Positions 8,240 through 17,801 of a stretch of DNA of 64,000 bases are shown piece by piece. Position 1 is the stretch's first letter. Each line of letters starts with the position of its first letter. The DNA is from Streptomyces sp. PKU-EA00015. Its GTDB lineage: Bacteria > Actinomycetota > Actinomycetes > Streptomycetales > Streptomycetaceae. The notes beneath the pieces were generated by a model. The model did no database searches. It saw only the letters and a list, made by a program, of their open reading frames with translations, and had not been told where the DNA came from. Location of the stretch: positions 1 to 64,000 of the forward strand of contig NZ_JABZEE010000024.1 of assembly GCF_013387495.1 (NCBI RefSeq). Reading direction: 5' to 3'. The position numbers and the translations under genes were made by a program.

Positions 8240-9899
8240 GTGGTCATGCCCGCTCCGTCACCGCCCGCCGCGTCGCCCCGGGCGACCTCTACGGCTCAGC
8301 GCAGCTCGCCGGGCCGCGCGGTGGTCGCGTATCTGACCACCACCGACCACAAGAAGATCGGCACGCTCTACCTGATCACCTCGTTCGCGTTCTTCTGCGT
8401 CGGTGGCCTGATGGCTCTGCTCATGCGGGCCGAGCTGGCCCGGCCGGGCACGCAGATCATGTCGAACGAACAGTTCAACCAGGCGTTCACGATGCTCGGG
8501 CTTCGCGAACTGGATCATGCCGCTGCAGATCGGCGCCCCCGACGTGGCGTTCCCCCGCCTGAATATGCTCGCGTACTGGCTGTACCTGTTCGGTTCGGTG
8601 ATCGCGATGGCCGGCTTCCTGACCCCGCAGGGTGCGGCCGACTTCGGATGGACCGCCTACAGCCCCCTGTCCGACACGGTCCGCTCGCCGGGAGCCGGCG
8701 CCGACCTGTGGATCACGGGGCTGGCCCTGCAGGGCTTCGGCACCATCCTGGGAGCGGTCAACTTCATCACGACCATCGTCAGCATGCGTGCCCCCGGCAT
8801 GACGATGTTCCGGATGCCGATCTTCACCTGGAACGTGCTGCTGACCAGTGTGCTGGTGCTGCTGGCCTTCCCCGTGCTGGCGGCCGCGCTTCTCGCTCTT
8901 GAGTACGACCGGAAGTTCGGTGGCCACATATTCGACCCCGCCAACGGCGGTGTGCTGTTGTGGCAGCACCTCTTCTGGTTCTTCGGCCATCCCGAGGTCT
9001 ACATCCTGGCGCTGCCGTTCTTCGGCATCGTGTCCGAGGTGGTCCCCGTCTTCTCGCGCAAGCCGATCTTCGGCTACATGGGGTTGGTCGGGGCGACCAT
9101 TGCGATCGCAGGTCTCTCCGTGACCGTGTGGGCACATCACATGTACGCGACGGGTGCTGTGCTGTTGCCGTTCTTCTCGTTCATGACGTTCCTCATCGCG
9201 GTGCCGACGGGCGTGAAGTTCTTCAACTGGATCGGCACGATGTGGAAGGGCTCGCTGTCCTTCGAGACACCGATGCTGTGGTCCATCGGCTTCATGGTCA
9301 CGTTCCTGTTCGGCGGTCTGACAGGCGTCATCCTGGCGTCCCCGCCGATGGACTTCCACGTCACGGACTCGTACTTCGTCGTCGCGCACTTCCACTACGT
9401 CGTCTTCGGCACCGTGGTCTTCGCGATGTTCGCCGGCTTCCACTTCTGGTGGCCGAAGTTCACGGGCAAGATGCTGGACGAGCGGCTCGGCAAGATCACG
9501 TTCTGGACGCTGTTCGCCGGCTTCCACGGCACCTTCCTCGTCCAGCACTGGCTGGGCGCGGAGGGCATGCCGCGCCGCTATGCGGACTACCTGGCCGCCG
9601 ACGGCTTCACCGCGCTGAACACCGTGTCGACGATCGCCTCGTTCCTGCTCGGTCTGTCGATGCTGCCGTTCTTCTACAACGTCTGGAAGACGGCGAAGTA
9701 CGGCAAGAAGATCGAGGTCGACGACCCGTGGGGTTACGGCCGTTCGATGGAGTGGGCCACGTCCTGCCCGCCGCCGCGGCACAACTTCACCACGGTGCCG
9801 AGCATCCGCAGCGATTCACCCGCCTTCGACCTCAACCATCCCGAGTTCGCCGCCGACGGCACAGGAGAGGACCGGGCGACCGCCCCAGGCCTGCGCTGA
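8240..9899 (+). pseudogene. ctaD: ctaD, cytochrome c oxidase subunit I (aa3 type), frameshifted by an internal deletion
   Basis: Frame 1 encodes the N terminus ([18 protein letters not shown] onward) as far as EQFNQAFTM, ending about 8494. Frame 2 resumes with [12 protein letters not shown] at about 8499 and runs to the end, including the heme-copper signatures [27 protein letters not shown] and [10 protein letters not shown]. In intact homologues these two parts are joined by roughly 15 residues (HGTIM... type). Only 4 bases remain, so about 41 bases are missing and the frame is shifted. The lost segment includes the heme a axial histidine of the FT-x-H-G motif, so even a frame-corrected product would be inactive. 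No other cta or qcr genes are nearby, which suggests a duplicate copy. A sequencing or assembly error is possible but would need a 41-base loss. Confidence 0.85.
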
Positions 9900-9940
9900 G
9901 AACACCTTTTTCCGACCTCGCCACCGCTCAGGAGCCTTCC

Positions 9941-10294
9941 ATGGATGCCCGTCATGAAGCCAACCTCGGCCTGCGCCAGATCGAGGGCTACCTCTACCGA
10001 GAGGCACACGTCCGGGAGGCGCATCGCAAGGCACGCGACTTCGCCTCGGAACTGCCCGGCCTCACCACCGACCAGCGCCTCGACGTCGAGGAGGCGTACG
10101 CCCGGGTACAGGTCGAGAACGCCCGTCAGGTCACCCGCCACATCGCGGAACGCATACAGCAGATCGAGGCGCAGTACGAGGCGCGCCACCGCCGCCTGAC
10201 ACGGTCCATGGCCGCCGCGATGGCCGTCGTCACCATGGGAATGGTCGCGCTCTGCATCGCGGTGATCCTCGGGACGGCGGCGGGAGCGGCCTGA
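9941..10294 (+). CDS. Small helical protein with C-terminal membrane anchor
   Basis: The 117-residue protein begins MDARHEANLGLRQIEGYL at an ATG preceded by CAGGAGCC. Residues about 12-85 are highly charged and probably helical or coiled coil (for example RLDVEEAYARVQVENARQ). A single transmembrane helix follows near the C terminus (AMAVVTMGMVALCIAVIL). I do not recognise a named family. It lies 41 bases after the broken ctaD in the same direction and may have been co-transcribed with it, so it could be a terminal oxidase accessory protein. That is only a suggestion from position. It converges on the MarR gene 24 bases downstream. Confidence 0.65.
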   Translation: MDARHEANLGLRQIEGYLYREAHVREAHRKARDFASELPGLTTDQRLDVEEAYARVQVENARQVTRHIAERIQQIEAQYEARHRRLTRSMAAAMAVVTMGMVALCIAVILGTAAGAA

Positions 10295-10317
10295 GGTCGT
10301 TCAGCGGCCCGGTCTTT

Positions 10318-10860
10318 TCAGGCGGAGTCCGCCTCCAGGGCGGCCAGGAGCTTGCGCAGGGCGTCCGCGACCCCTGCGCGTTCCTCCGGCTCCAGCACGG
10401 AGAGCACGTCGCGTTCCAGGCCGAAGTGCTGTCCCAGAGCCCGGTCGATGTTCGCCCGGCCCTCCTCCGTCAGACGGACCAGAGTGCTTCTGCCGTCGGC
10501 GGGGGAGGGGCCGCGTTCGATCCAGCCCTCCCGCTCGAGCCGGTTGAGCCTTCCGGTGATGCCGGCGGAGGAGACGATCAGGGCTTGGCGCAACTGTCCG
10601 GGGGTCAGCGTGTAGGGAGGACCGCTGCGGCGCAGTGCCTGCAGCAGGTCGAAGTCCCCGACGTTGGCGATGGGCATCCCGCCGGGGCGACGCAACCCGC
10701 TCGTGAACCGGTCCTCCAGCAGCTGGGCCGCACGCAGCAGGCGGGCGATCACCGCGCTGGACGACACGTCCAGTTCCGGCCACTCGCTGCGCCACTCGGC
10801 CATCATCGCGTCCACGCTGTCGCCCTCGTCGGCGATGTGGATCTCGTCGTCCTCAGCCAT
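10318..10860 (-). CDS. MarR-family transcriptional regulator
   Basis: The 180-residue protein has a winged helix-turn-helix of MarR type. The recognition region is TPGQLRQALIVSSAGITGRLNRLEREGWIERGPSP (about 96-130; only key parts are needed: SSAGITGRLNRLEREGWIER). The wing residues DGRSTLVRLTEEG follow. An N-terminal acidic extension of about 30 residues is longer than usual. MarR dimers typically repress adjacent genes and respond to small ligands. Candidate targets are its own gene, the small membrane gene and ctaD copy on its left, or the divergent SseB-like gene on its right. The ligand is unknown. Confidence 0.85.
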   Translation of the reverse strand: MAEDDEIHIADEGDSVDAMMAEWRSEWPELDVSSSAVIARLLRAAQLLEDRFTSGLRRPGGMPIANVGDFDLLQALRRSGPPYTLTPGQLRQALIVSSAGITGRLNRLEREGWIERGPSPADGRSTLVRLTEEGRANIDRALGQHFGLERDVLSVLEPEERAGVADALRKLLAALEADSA

Positions 10861-11053
10861 ATCGGGGCAAGACTAGCGACAGCGCAGCGAAGGGAGTCCC
10901 ACCTGGCGGGCGCGCCTGGTGCCTGGGATCGGGCCTGGACGTGCGCCCATCGCACGCCCTGCCGTGGCATGCCGGTCCGGTGATGCTGAGTCAGCTTCCG
11001 TGCGCCCAAGGTCAGTCGGACGTGATTCGGACCATTCTTCGTTGCTTGCGGAA

Positions 11054-11590
11054 ATGTGCACGTGGCAGCATTCGTGGGTGACTGACAACGGGGATGAGAT
11101 ACCGAAGCCTCGACCGGCTTCACGGTTGGCCGACTTGGTGGACGTACCGGGTCCGACCGCATTGTTTGAGCCGTCAACGATTCCGCCGGTAACACCAGCA
11201 GTGCCGGTGGCCGCTGAGCCGGTGGACGAGGTGGCGGTGGCGCGGCGGGCGTTTGCCCGTTTGCTGGGGGAGTTCCGGCGGTCGGCGGTGTTGGTGCCGT
11301 TCGACGCGCACGGGAGTTTGTGGACGGCGGATTTCAACGGGGTGCGGTGGATCTGTGCGTTCTCGGACGAGGAGGCGTTGGCGCGGTTCGCGGTCGCGCA
11401 GGGGGATGCGGGCCGCGAGTGGGCGTACCGGACGGTTCTGGGTGCCCGGTTGCTGGATGTGATGGTGCCGATGCTGCCGGGTCCGGGCGGGGTTGCGCTG
11501 GACGCGGGCAGTGATGACGGCATGTTGTTCCCGCCGGTGGAGGGCATCGTGCCCGATGCGGTGGCGGTGGATCTCGGGGGGATGCGGTGA
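11054..11590 (+). CDS. SseB-like protein, first gene of the polymorphic toxin operon
   Basis: The 178-residue product has an SseB N-terminal-like region (about 60-150), including VLVPFDAHGSLWTADFNGV and a W-I-C-A-F-S-D-E-E-A-L-x-x-F segment typical of that fold. A hydrophobic helix and an acidic tail (DALDAGSDDG-type, then PDAVAVDLG) follow. SseB-like proteins in actinobacteria often sit beside WXG100 or RHS toxin genes, but their role there is unproved. Two starts are possible: ATG at 11054 (MCTWQHSW) or GTG at 11078 (VTDNGDE). Neither has a strong ribosome site. Its stop overlaps the GTG of the next gene (GTGA), so the toxin operon is translationally coupled. Confidence 0.65.
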   Translation: MCTWQHSWVTDNGDEIPKPRPASRLADLVDVPGPTALFEPSTIPPVTPAVPVAAEPVDEVAVARRAFARLLGEFRRSAVLVPFDAHGSLWTADFNGVRWICAFSDEEALARFAVAQGDAGREWAYRTVLGARLLDVMVPMLPGPGGVALDAGSDDGMLFPPVEGIVPDAVAVDLGGMR

Positions 11591-12234
11591 GTGGGGGCGA
11601 GCCGGAGCTGAAGGCTCCGCCGGCGGCGCTGGCGGAGATCGCGAACGGTATCAATCTGGCGCATGCCGAGCTGAAGGAGCTCGGGATGATCGGCGAGGCG
11701 TCGGTGGGGCGGGGGTTCTCGGACCTCGCGTTGTCGGGGCTGGAGCTGGGTCACGGCGGGCTGGCGGCGGAGTTCGAGACGTTCTGCAGCCGCTGGGAGT
11801 GGGGGGTGCGCACCCTGACGCTGAAGGGCAACGCCTTCGCCAAGGGGGTGGGTCTGTCGGCGGGGTCGTTCGCGGAGCAGGAGCAGTACGTCAAGGACGC
11901 GATCAAGATCGGTGTGAACTCGCTGAACGGCAATCCTCATCTGTCCGAGGACGAGGTCAAGCAGATGAGCTGGGACACGATTCGTGACCAGCACGCCTGG
12001 GACAACGCGGACTGGAGCGCGGAGTCGATGCGTGAGGCTCACGGCGAGGTCAAGCAGACCTGGAAGAACACCACGTATGACGTGATGGACGCGCAGATGG
12101 ACTCCATGGAGCGTTCCGGGCTGATCGACCCGAAGATCCGGGACGCGATGGACGAGCAGCTGAAGGAAGACCTCGACCCTGATCAGGCCACGATCGATCA
12201 GGCTGAGCAGCCGCGGTGGGGGGAGAGTCGCTGA
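11587..12234 (+). CDS. Helical WXG100/ESX-like protein of the toxin operon
   Basis: The 215-residue protein is almost entirely predicted helix. The first about 100 residues (LAEIANGINLAHAELKELG, then SRWEWGVRTLTLKGNAFAK) resemble the WXG/ESX helical hairpin that forms heterodimers for type VII secretion. The C-terminal half is acidic and ends EQPRWGESR. It sits between the SseB-like gene and the RHS toxin, overlapping both (GTGA at its start, TGATG at its end). This spacing suggests stoichiometric co-production with the toxin, perhaps as its secretion partner or chaperone. Family membership is inferred from fold-level features. Confidence 0.6.
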   Translation: MSGGEPELKAPPAALAEIANGINLAHAELKELGMIGEASVGRGFSDLALSGLELGHGGLAAEFETFCSRWEWGVRTLTLKGNAFAKGVGLSAGSFAEQEQYVKDAIKIGVNSLNGNPHLSEDEVKQMSWDTIRDQHAWDNADWSAESMREAHGEVKQTWKNTTYDVMDAQMDSMERSGLIDPKIRDAMDEQLKEDLDPDQATIDQAEQPRWGESR

Positions 12235-15200
12235 TGGTGGACTGGCGGGGGATCGGCGATGGCCTTGTCGACGGATTCGACAAGGCCGTCGACAAGGGCA
12301 AGGAAGTGGTCGGCGAGGGTGTCGACTATGTGACCGACAAGGCCGGCCAGGGGCTGGACAAGGTCGGTGCGCACGACTGGGCGGACGCGGTCGAGGACTG
12401 GGGAGATGAGACCGCTTCCTCTCTGGGTGCGGAGGTCGGGGAGAAGCAGCTCGGGCAGACCGAGGAAGCGAACGAGCTGATCCATGGCAAGCCGGAGAAG
12501 ATCGCCTCGACGGTGAAGAACCTGCGGGACTTCCAGAAGGCGTTCGATCTGGTCGGCGGCGGGATGAAGAAGCTCGACTCCAGTCATTGGAAGGGCGAGG
12601 CCGCCAACGCGTTCCGGGAGAAGTTCCAGACGCTTCCCACCGACTGGCTCCGCGCGGCGGACGCGTTCGAGGACGCGGCCAAGGCCCTGGAGACGTACTC
12701 GAAGGCGATTGTCACGGCGCAGGGCAAGGCGCGTGAGGCGATCGCCCTCTACAACGAGGCGAAGAAGGACTACGAGAAGGCGGCTGCGGAGTTCAACAAG
12801 AAGGCCGATGCCTACGACGCCGCCCGCAACAGTGACAATCCGCTGCCGCACCCGGGTGAGTTCAAGGATCCGAGCACGGCCAAACGCAAGCAGGCGCAGG
12901 AGATCCTGGACGACGCCCGCACTGCGCGGAACCAGGCCGCGGAGACGGCGAAGGGCGCGGTCAAGGCTGCCATGGCCCACGCACCGAAGGACAAGACCGG
13001 ACTGGACAAGCTCCAGACCGAGCTCATGGACTACAGCCTGGGCCAGAGCATCGAGCTGGCCCACTTCGGCGGCGGCATCATCAAGGGCACCGCGGGGCTG
13101 GTCAACTTCGTCCGCTCGGTCAACCCGATCGACATGTACAACCTGACCCACCCCGCCGAGTACTACAAGGGCGTCAACACGACGCTCGCCGGCCTGGTGT
13201 CCACTGTCGCGAACCCCGACCGCGCCCTGAAGAACGCCTGGGACGCAGCCAAGGGCGACCCCGCCGAATTCCTCGGCCGCCTCGTCCCCGAAATCCTGGG
13301 AACGAAGGGTGCTGGTGTCGTCAAGGGCGTGGCCACAGCGGGCCTGCGCAGTGGCGCGAAGCACGCGGTCACCGAAGCCGCCGAGTCAGGTGCGCAGAAG
13401 GGCGCCCGTAACGATCCACCGAAGAACACCCGCACAGAGGATTCGGTCTGCAAAGACGGCACGGACCCGATTGACCTTGCCACGGGTGTGATGTACCTGC
13501 CGCAGACGGACGTCGCGCTTCCCGGCGTCCTGCCCCTGTCGTTCCGCCGCAGGGTAGCCTCCGATTACCGGGCCGGACGCTGGTTCGGCCCGTCGTGGGC
13601 GTCCACGGCCGACCAGCGGCTGGAGATCGACGCTGAGGGTGTCGTCTTCGTGCGTGAGGACGGGCGGCTCATCGCCTACCCGCACCCCGCGCCCGGCGTC
13701 CCGGTCCTGCCGAGCCACGGCCCACGCTGGCCCCTCGACCGTGATCCGGACGGCGACTACACCGTCACCGATCCGGACACGGGCAGCGTCTGGCACTTCA
13801 CGCCACACGGCAATGAGCTGGCGCTGCTGGCTCAGATCGACGACCGCAACGGCAACTGGATCACCTTCGAGTACGACGAGTCCGATGCGCCGACCTCGAT
13901 CGTCCACCACGGCGGCTACCACCTGAAGCTCACCACGAGTGAGGGACGGATCACCGCCCTTCACTTGGCGGGCGCGGCCCCGGACGGCTCGGACCAGGAA
14001 GTCCTGCGCTACGGCTACACCGACGGCCATCTCACCTCCGTCACCAATTCCTCCGGTCTGCCGCTGCAGTTCGCCTACGACGAGCGCGGCCGTGTCACGT
14101 CGTGGACAGACACCAACGGCAGCTCGTACACGTACGAGTACGACGACCAGGACCGCTGCATCGCCGAAGGCGGCTCGGCTGGCCACATGGCCCTGCGGCT
14201 CGCCTACAGCGACCCGGACCCGGAGACCGGCCTGCGCGTCACCACGGCGACCACCAGCGGCGGGGCGGTCCGCCGGTACGTCGTCAATGAGGCGCACCAG
14301 GTCGTCCAGCAGATCGACCCGCTGGGGGCGGTCACCCGCTTCGAACGCGACCGCTACGACCGGCTCCTGAGCCAGACCGACCCGCTCGGCCGCACGGCCC
14401 GCTTCGCGTACGACGGGTCCGGCCGGCTGACCACCGTGGTGCGCCCCGATGGCCGCGAAGCCACCGCTGAGTACAACGACCTCGGCCTCCCGGTGCGCGT
14501 CATCAACCCGGACCGGACGACGGTCCGGCAGGAGTACGACGAACGCGGCAACCGCACCAGCATGACCAGCCCGTCCGGGGCCGTCACGCACTACACCTAC
14601 AACGAAGCCGGTCACGTCACCGCCGTCACCGACGCGCTTGGGAACACGACCCGGGTCCGCAGCAACGCGGCCGGCCTGCCCGTCGAGGTCACCAACCCCC
14701 TCGGTGCGACCACTCGCATCGACCGGGACGCCTTCGGCCGTCCCGTCGCCGTCACCGACCCACTCGGTGCGATCACGCGCATGGAGTGGACCCCGGAGGG
14801 GCGGCTCGCGCGCCGCATCGATGCCGACGGCAGCGAGCAGTCATGGACGTACGACGGCGAAGGCAACTGCCTCACCCACACCGACGCCATGGGCCAGGTG
14901 TCCCGCTTCGAGTACACCCACTTCGACCTCATGAGCGCCCGCACCGGCCCGGACGGCGTGCGCTACGAGTTCACCCACGACCACGAACTGCGCCTGACCC
15001 AGGTGCTCAACCCCCAGGGGCTGACCTGGGACTACGAGTACGACGCGGCCGGCCGGCTCATATCCGAGACGGATTTCGACAACCGGCCCCTCGTCTACGA
15101 GCGAGATGCGGCCGGCCGCCTGACCGCCCGGACCGACGCGCTCGGCCAGACCATCCGCTACGAGCGGGACGACCTCGACCGCGTCGTCCGCAAGGACGCT

Positions 15201-16949
15201 GCCGGGGCCGTCACGACGTTCGCGTACGACTTCACGGACCAGCTCGCGGAAGCGGTCAACGCGGACGCCACGATCACGTATCTCCGCGACCGCTACGGTC
15301 GCCTGGTCTCCGAGACTGTCAACGGCCGCACGATGTCGTACACGTACGACGCGCTCGGCCGCCGCGTCAGCCGCATGACCCCGACCGGGGCGGTCAGTAC
15401 CTGGACGTACGACGCCGCAGGCCGCCGCACATCGCTGGCGACCTCGGGCCGCACGCTCACCTTCGAACACGACGCGGCGGGCCAGGAAATCGCCCGCCAC
15501 ATCGGCGACACGGTCACGCTGGCATCCCAGTACGACGTGATGGGTCGCCTCACCAGCCAGCACGTCACGGGCGCCGGTCGCAGTATCCAGCGCCGCGACT
15601 ACACCTACCGCGCCGACGGCAACCTCATCGGCCTGAACGACCTACTTGCCGGTCCCAAGGCCTTCGACTTGGACCCGGCCGGCCGCGTCACCGCTGTCCA
15701 CGCGGGGCGCTGGACCGAGCGCTATGCCTATGACGAGGCAGGCAATCAGACGCATGCGTCCTGGCCGCCCTCCCATCCGGGCCAGGAAGCCGTCGGTGCA
15801 CGTGAGTACACCGGCACGACGATCACGCGCGCGGGCAACGTCCGCTACGAACATGACGCACTCGGCCGCATCTCGCTGCGCCAGAAGACCCGCTTGTCCC
15901 GCAAGCCGGACACCTGGCGCTACGAATGGGACGCCGAGAGCCGCATGCGGTCGGTCACCACACCCGACGGGGCGGTCTGGCGGTACGCGTACGACGGGCT
16001 GGGGCGACGGATCGCCAAGCGACGGCTGGCAGAAGACGGCACGATCGTTCTGGAACAGGTCACGTTCACCTGGGATGGGACGACGCTGTGCGAAGAGACG
16101 AAGGAGAGCGAGGCCCTGCCGAACCGCGTGGCCCTTACTTGGGACCACCGGGGCCTCCGTCCGCTGAGTCAGACGGAACGCATCCTTTCGCCCGATGCAT
16201 CGCAGCAGGTCATTGACGAGCGTTTCTTCTCCATTGTCACGGATCTGATTGGTGCGCCGAACGAACTGATCGACGAGTCGGGCGCGGTCACTTGGAGGGC
16301 ACGTAACACCCTGTGGGGAGCGACCACTTGGAGTAAGTCGAGTACGACGTACACGCCCCTGCGGTTCCCCGGTCAATACTTTGACGCCGAGACCAGCCTT
16401 CACTACAACTTCTATCGCTACTACGACCCCGAGGTTGCGCAGTATCTTTCGTCGGATCCTCTCGGGCTGATACCAGCGCCAAATCCGAATTCGTACGTCA
16501 AGAACCCTCAAGGGCAAGTGGATCCCCTGGGCTTGGCGCCCGGGGGGTGTCCTGACGGAGAGGAGATGGAGGATTCACCAGCAGGACCTGGGCCCTGGGA
16601 CATGACAGGTCGGGATCCCATGAGCGTGGTTCCTGATAGTGCGAGAATTCGTGAGATGACACCGGACCCGAATGGCGGAGCACAGTACGGGCTGGAGTAT
16701 ATTTGGCGAGATTCGGAAGGGCGACGAGTGCGACTTAGGATACACGGGCCCGACCGTGGAGATAATGTTCCGCTCGACTCGCCTTCGCGCTGGAATGAAA
16801 TATATAGGATTCAGATCTCTGGGCAGTATCAAGATATGATGGGCAATCTCTATCACAAGCAGGTGCATAACCCGAAGAGTCCGCATCACAACGACGCGGC
16901 TGCCGAGGCGACGCACATCGTTTGGCCGGATGAGTTCCCCGGACTCTAG
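12234..16949 (+). CDS. T7SS-signal RHS-repeat polymorphic toxin with Ntox30-like C-terminal domain
   Basis: The 1571-residue protein starts MVDWRGIGDGL at an ATG sharing a base with the previous stop (TGATG). Residues 1-200 form a helical T7SS-signal domain with a WxG motif in SSHWKGEAANAFREKF. A DUF6531-type entry module begins near residue 410 (DPIDLATGVMYLPQTDVALP). About 20 YD/RHS repeats fill 550-1350. The conserved RHS core (PLRFPGQYFDAETSLHYN, YYDPEVAQYLSSDPLGL) ends with VDPLGLAP at about 1429-1436, the usual autoproteolytic boundary. The 135-residue tip contains RIHGPD, YRIQISGQYQD, PNSPHH-like and EATHIVWP elements that resemble polymorphic toxin type 30 (predicted RNase). I am sure of the RHS architecture and moderately sure of the tip family. 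Base composition becomes visibly more A/T-rich from about 16640, as expected for an exchangeable tip. Confidence 0.9.
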   Translation: MVDWRGIGDGLVDGFDKAVDKGKEVVGEGVDYVTDKAGQGLDKVGAHDWADAVEDWGDETASSLGAEVGEKQLGQTEEANELIHGKPEKIASTVKNLRDFQKAFDLVGGGMKKLDSSHWKGEAANAFREKFQTLPTDWLRAADAFEDAAKALETYSKAIVTAQGKAREAIALYNEAKKDYEKAAAEFNKKADAYDAARNSDNPLPHPGEFKDPSTAKRKQAQEILDDARTARNQAAETAKGAVKAAMAHAPKDKTGLDKLQTELMDYSLGQSIELAHFGGGIIKGTAGLVNFVRSVNPIDMYNLTHPAEYYKGVNTTLAGLVSTVANPDRALKNAWDAAKGDPAEFLGRLVPEILGTKGAGVVKGVATAGLRSGAKHAVTEAAESGAQKGARNDPPKNTRTEDSVCKDGTDPIDLATGVMYLPQTDVALPGVLPLSFRRRVASDYRAGRWFGPSWASTADQRLEIDAEGVVFVREDGRLIAYPHPAPGVPVLPSHGPRWPLDRDPDGDYTVTDPDTGSVWHFTPHGNELALLAQIDDRNGNWITFEYDESDAPTSIVHHGGYHLKLTTSEGRITALHLAGAAPDGSDQEVLRYGYTDGHLTSVTNSSGLPLQFAYDERGRVTSWTDTNGSSYTYEYDDQDRCIAEGGSAGHMALRLAYSDPDPETGLRVTTATTSGGAVRRYVVNEAHQVVQQIDPLGAVTRFERDRYDRLLSQTDPLGRTARFAYDGSGRLTTVVRPDGREATAEYNDLGLPVRVINPDRTTVRQEYDERGNRTSMTSPSGAVTHYTYNEAGHVTAVTDALGNTTRVRSNAAGLPVEVTNPLGATTRIDRDAFGRPVAVTDPLGAITRMEWTPEGRLARRIDADGSEQSWTYDGEGNCLTHTDAMGQVSRFEYTHFDLMSARTGPDGVRYEFTHDHELRLTQVLNPQGLTWDYEYDAAGRLISETDFDNRPLVYERDAAGRLTARTDALGQTIRYERDDLDRVVRKDAAGAVTTFAYDFTDQLAEAVNADATITYLRDRYGRLVSETVNGRTMSYTYDALGRRVSRMTPTGAVSTWTYDAAGRRTSLATSGRTLTFEHDAAGQEIARHIGDTVTLASQYDVMGRLTSQHVTGAGRSIQRRDYTYRADGNLIGLNDLLAGPKAFDLDPAGRVTAVHAGRWTERYAYDEAGNQTHASWPPSHPGQEAVGAREYTGTTITRAGNVRYEHDALGRISLRQKTRLSRKPDTWRYEWDAESRMRSVTTPDGAVWRYAYDGLGRRIAKRRLAEDGTIVLEQVTFTWDGTTLCEETKESEALPNRVALTWDHRGLRPLSQTERILSPDASQQVIDERFFSIVTDLIGAPNELIDESGAVTWRARNTLWGATTWSKSSTTYTPLRFPGQYFDAETSLHYNFYRYYDPEVAQYLSSDPLGLIPAPNPNSYVKNPQGQVDPLGLAPGGCPDGEEMEDSPAGPGPWDMTGRDPMSVVPDSARIREMTPDPNGGAQYGLEYIWRDSEGRRVRLRIHGPDRGDNVPLDSPSRWNEIYRIQISGQYQDMMGNLYHKQVHNPKSPHHNDAAAEATHIVWPDEFPGL

Positions 16950-16982
16950 TCGAATGTACTCCGGGCTCGACGGAGGGGCGTC

Positions 16983-17315
16983 ATGGTAGGCAACGAGAAT
17001 TTGATCGAAATCGTCAAGGGGTTGGTCTCCACAAATCCGCAGGTCAGGGAAGAGACTTGCGAGAGAGTCTGTGATTGGCTGCAATCATTTGATCAGCGAG
17101 AAGTGTCGGTTGTGAGTTCGCTGCTCTCCTCGGTGGCAGTCTTGGAGAGTGATGCGGACTGCCTGGAAAGTGAACTCCATGCCATCGGTGAACTGACGGA
17201 GACCGGTTTGGTGGAGGCAGTTCAGCTCACGCCGCTTTGCAGCCTGTCGATGGAGCGGCTCGATGTTTCGGCACGCGAGCATCTTTCGTACCTGATGAGT
17301 GAGTATTTCCAGTGA
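16983..17315 (+). CDS. Probable cognate immunity protein of the RHS toxin
   Basis: The 110-residue, acidic, all-helical protein (MVGNENLIEIVKGLVSTN at the N terminus, ending LSYLMSEYFQ) is encoded 33 bases after the toxin. It has a good ribosome site, GGAGGGG at 16973-16979. I do not recognise a family. Immunity genes normally follow the toxin tip directly and share its lower G+C content, as this one does. The sequence pattern of short amphipathic helices suggests a HEAT-like solenoid fragment. Function is assigned from position only. Confidence 0.6.
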   Translation: MVGNENLIEIVKGLVSTNPQVREETCERVCDWLQSFDQREVSVVSSLLSSVAVLESDADCLESELHAIGELTETGLVEAVQLTPLCSLSMERLDVSAREHLSYLMSEYFQ

Positions 17316-17321
17316 GGTGAT

Positions 17322-17801
17322 TTGGTCGATCAGGTAGGGGTCGGGCTGCAGCGTCAATATGAACGGATTCCCTCACTCTATCGGACGCCGCTGACATTCG
17401 AACCGAAGAAAGGCGCTTTCTTGATGACTCGTAACAGGACCTTGTCCCAGCCGCCGGCTGGTTCCACCGGGCTGGTGCGCACTGTGCATGCCTTGAGGAA
17501 GCGTCCGATCGGTGAGCTCAGTGCATATGAATTGAGCAGGATGATCGGCCAGGAGGTCGGATTGCCGTGGCTGATGCCTGTGGCGCTGGAAATTCTGAGC
17601 GAGACGGCACCCGCGCAGGCCGGCGGCGGATTCTACGACGAAGAGTTGCTTTCCGCCGTTTTGACCTGCTCCTCCGAGGTTTGGCGGACGTCGCCACAGT
17701 GGGTTGAAGAGGTGAGCGGCATTCTCCACCAACTCGTGGATCTCTCTCCATACATCCAGTCAGACGTAAAGGAGTTCCTTGACAACACTCGAAATATCTG
17801 A
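17322..17801 (+). CDS. CdiI_2-like contact-dependent inhibition immunity protein
   Basis: The conserved part contains TGLVRTVHALRKRPIGELS, then ELSRMIGQEVGLPWLMPVAL and the DEELLSAVL block. These match the CdiI_2 type of immunity protein for contact-dependent inhibition toxins (family pattern: K-P-x-G-x-L-S, L-x-x-x-I-G-Q-x-x-G-L-P-x-L-x-P-x-A-L). The listed start is a TTG with GAGGTGAT just upstream, only 4 bases away. An ATG at 17424 would give a 125-residue protein starting MTRNRTLSQPP. It follows the first immunity gene by 6 bases. No second toxin gene is present, so this may be an orphan immunity gene left from an earlier tip exchange or acquired for defence. Confidence 0.75.
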   Translation: MVDQVGVGLQRQYERIPSLYRTPLTFEPKKGAFLMTRNRTLSQPPAGSTGLVRTVHALRKRPIGELSAYELSRMIGQEVGLPWLMPVALEILSETAPAQAGGGFYDEELLSAVLTCSSEVWRTSPQWVEEVSGILHQLVDLSPYIQSDVKEFLDNTRNI

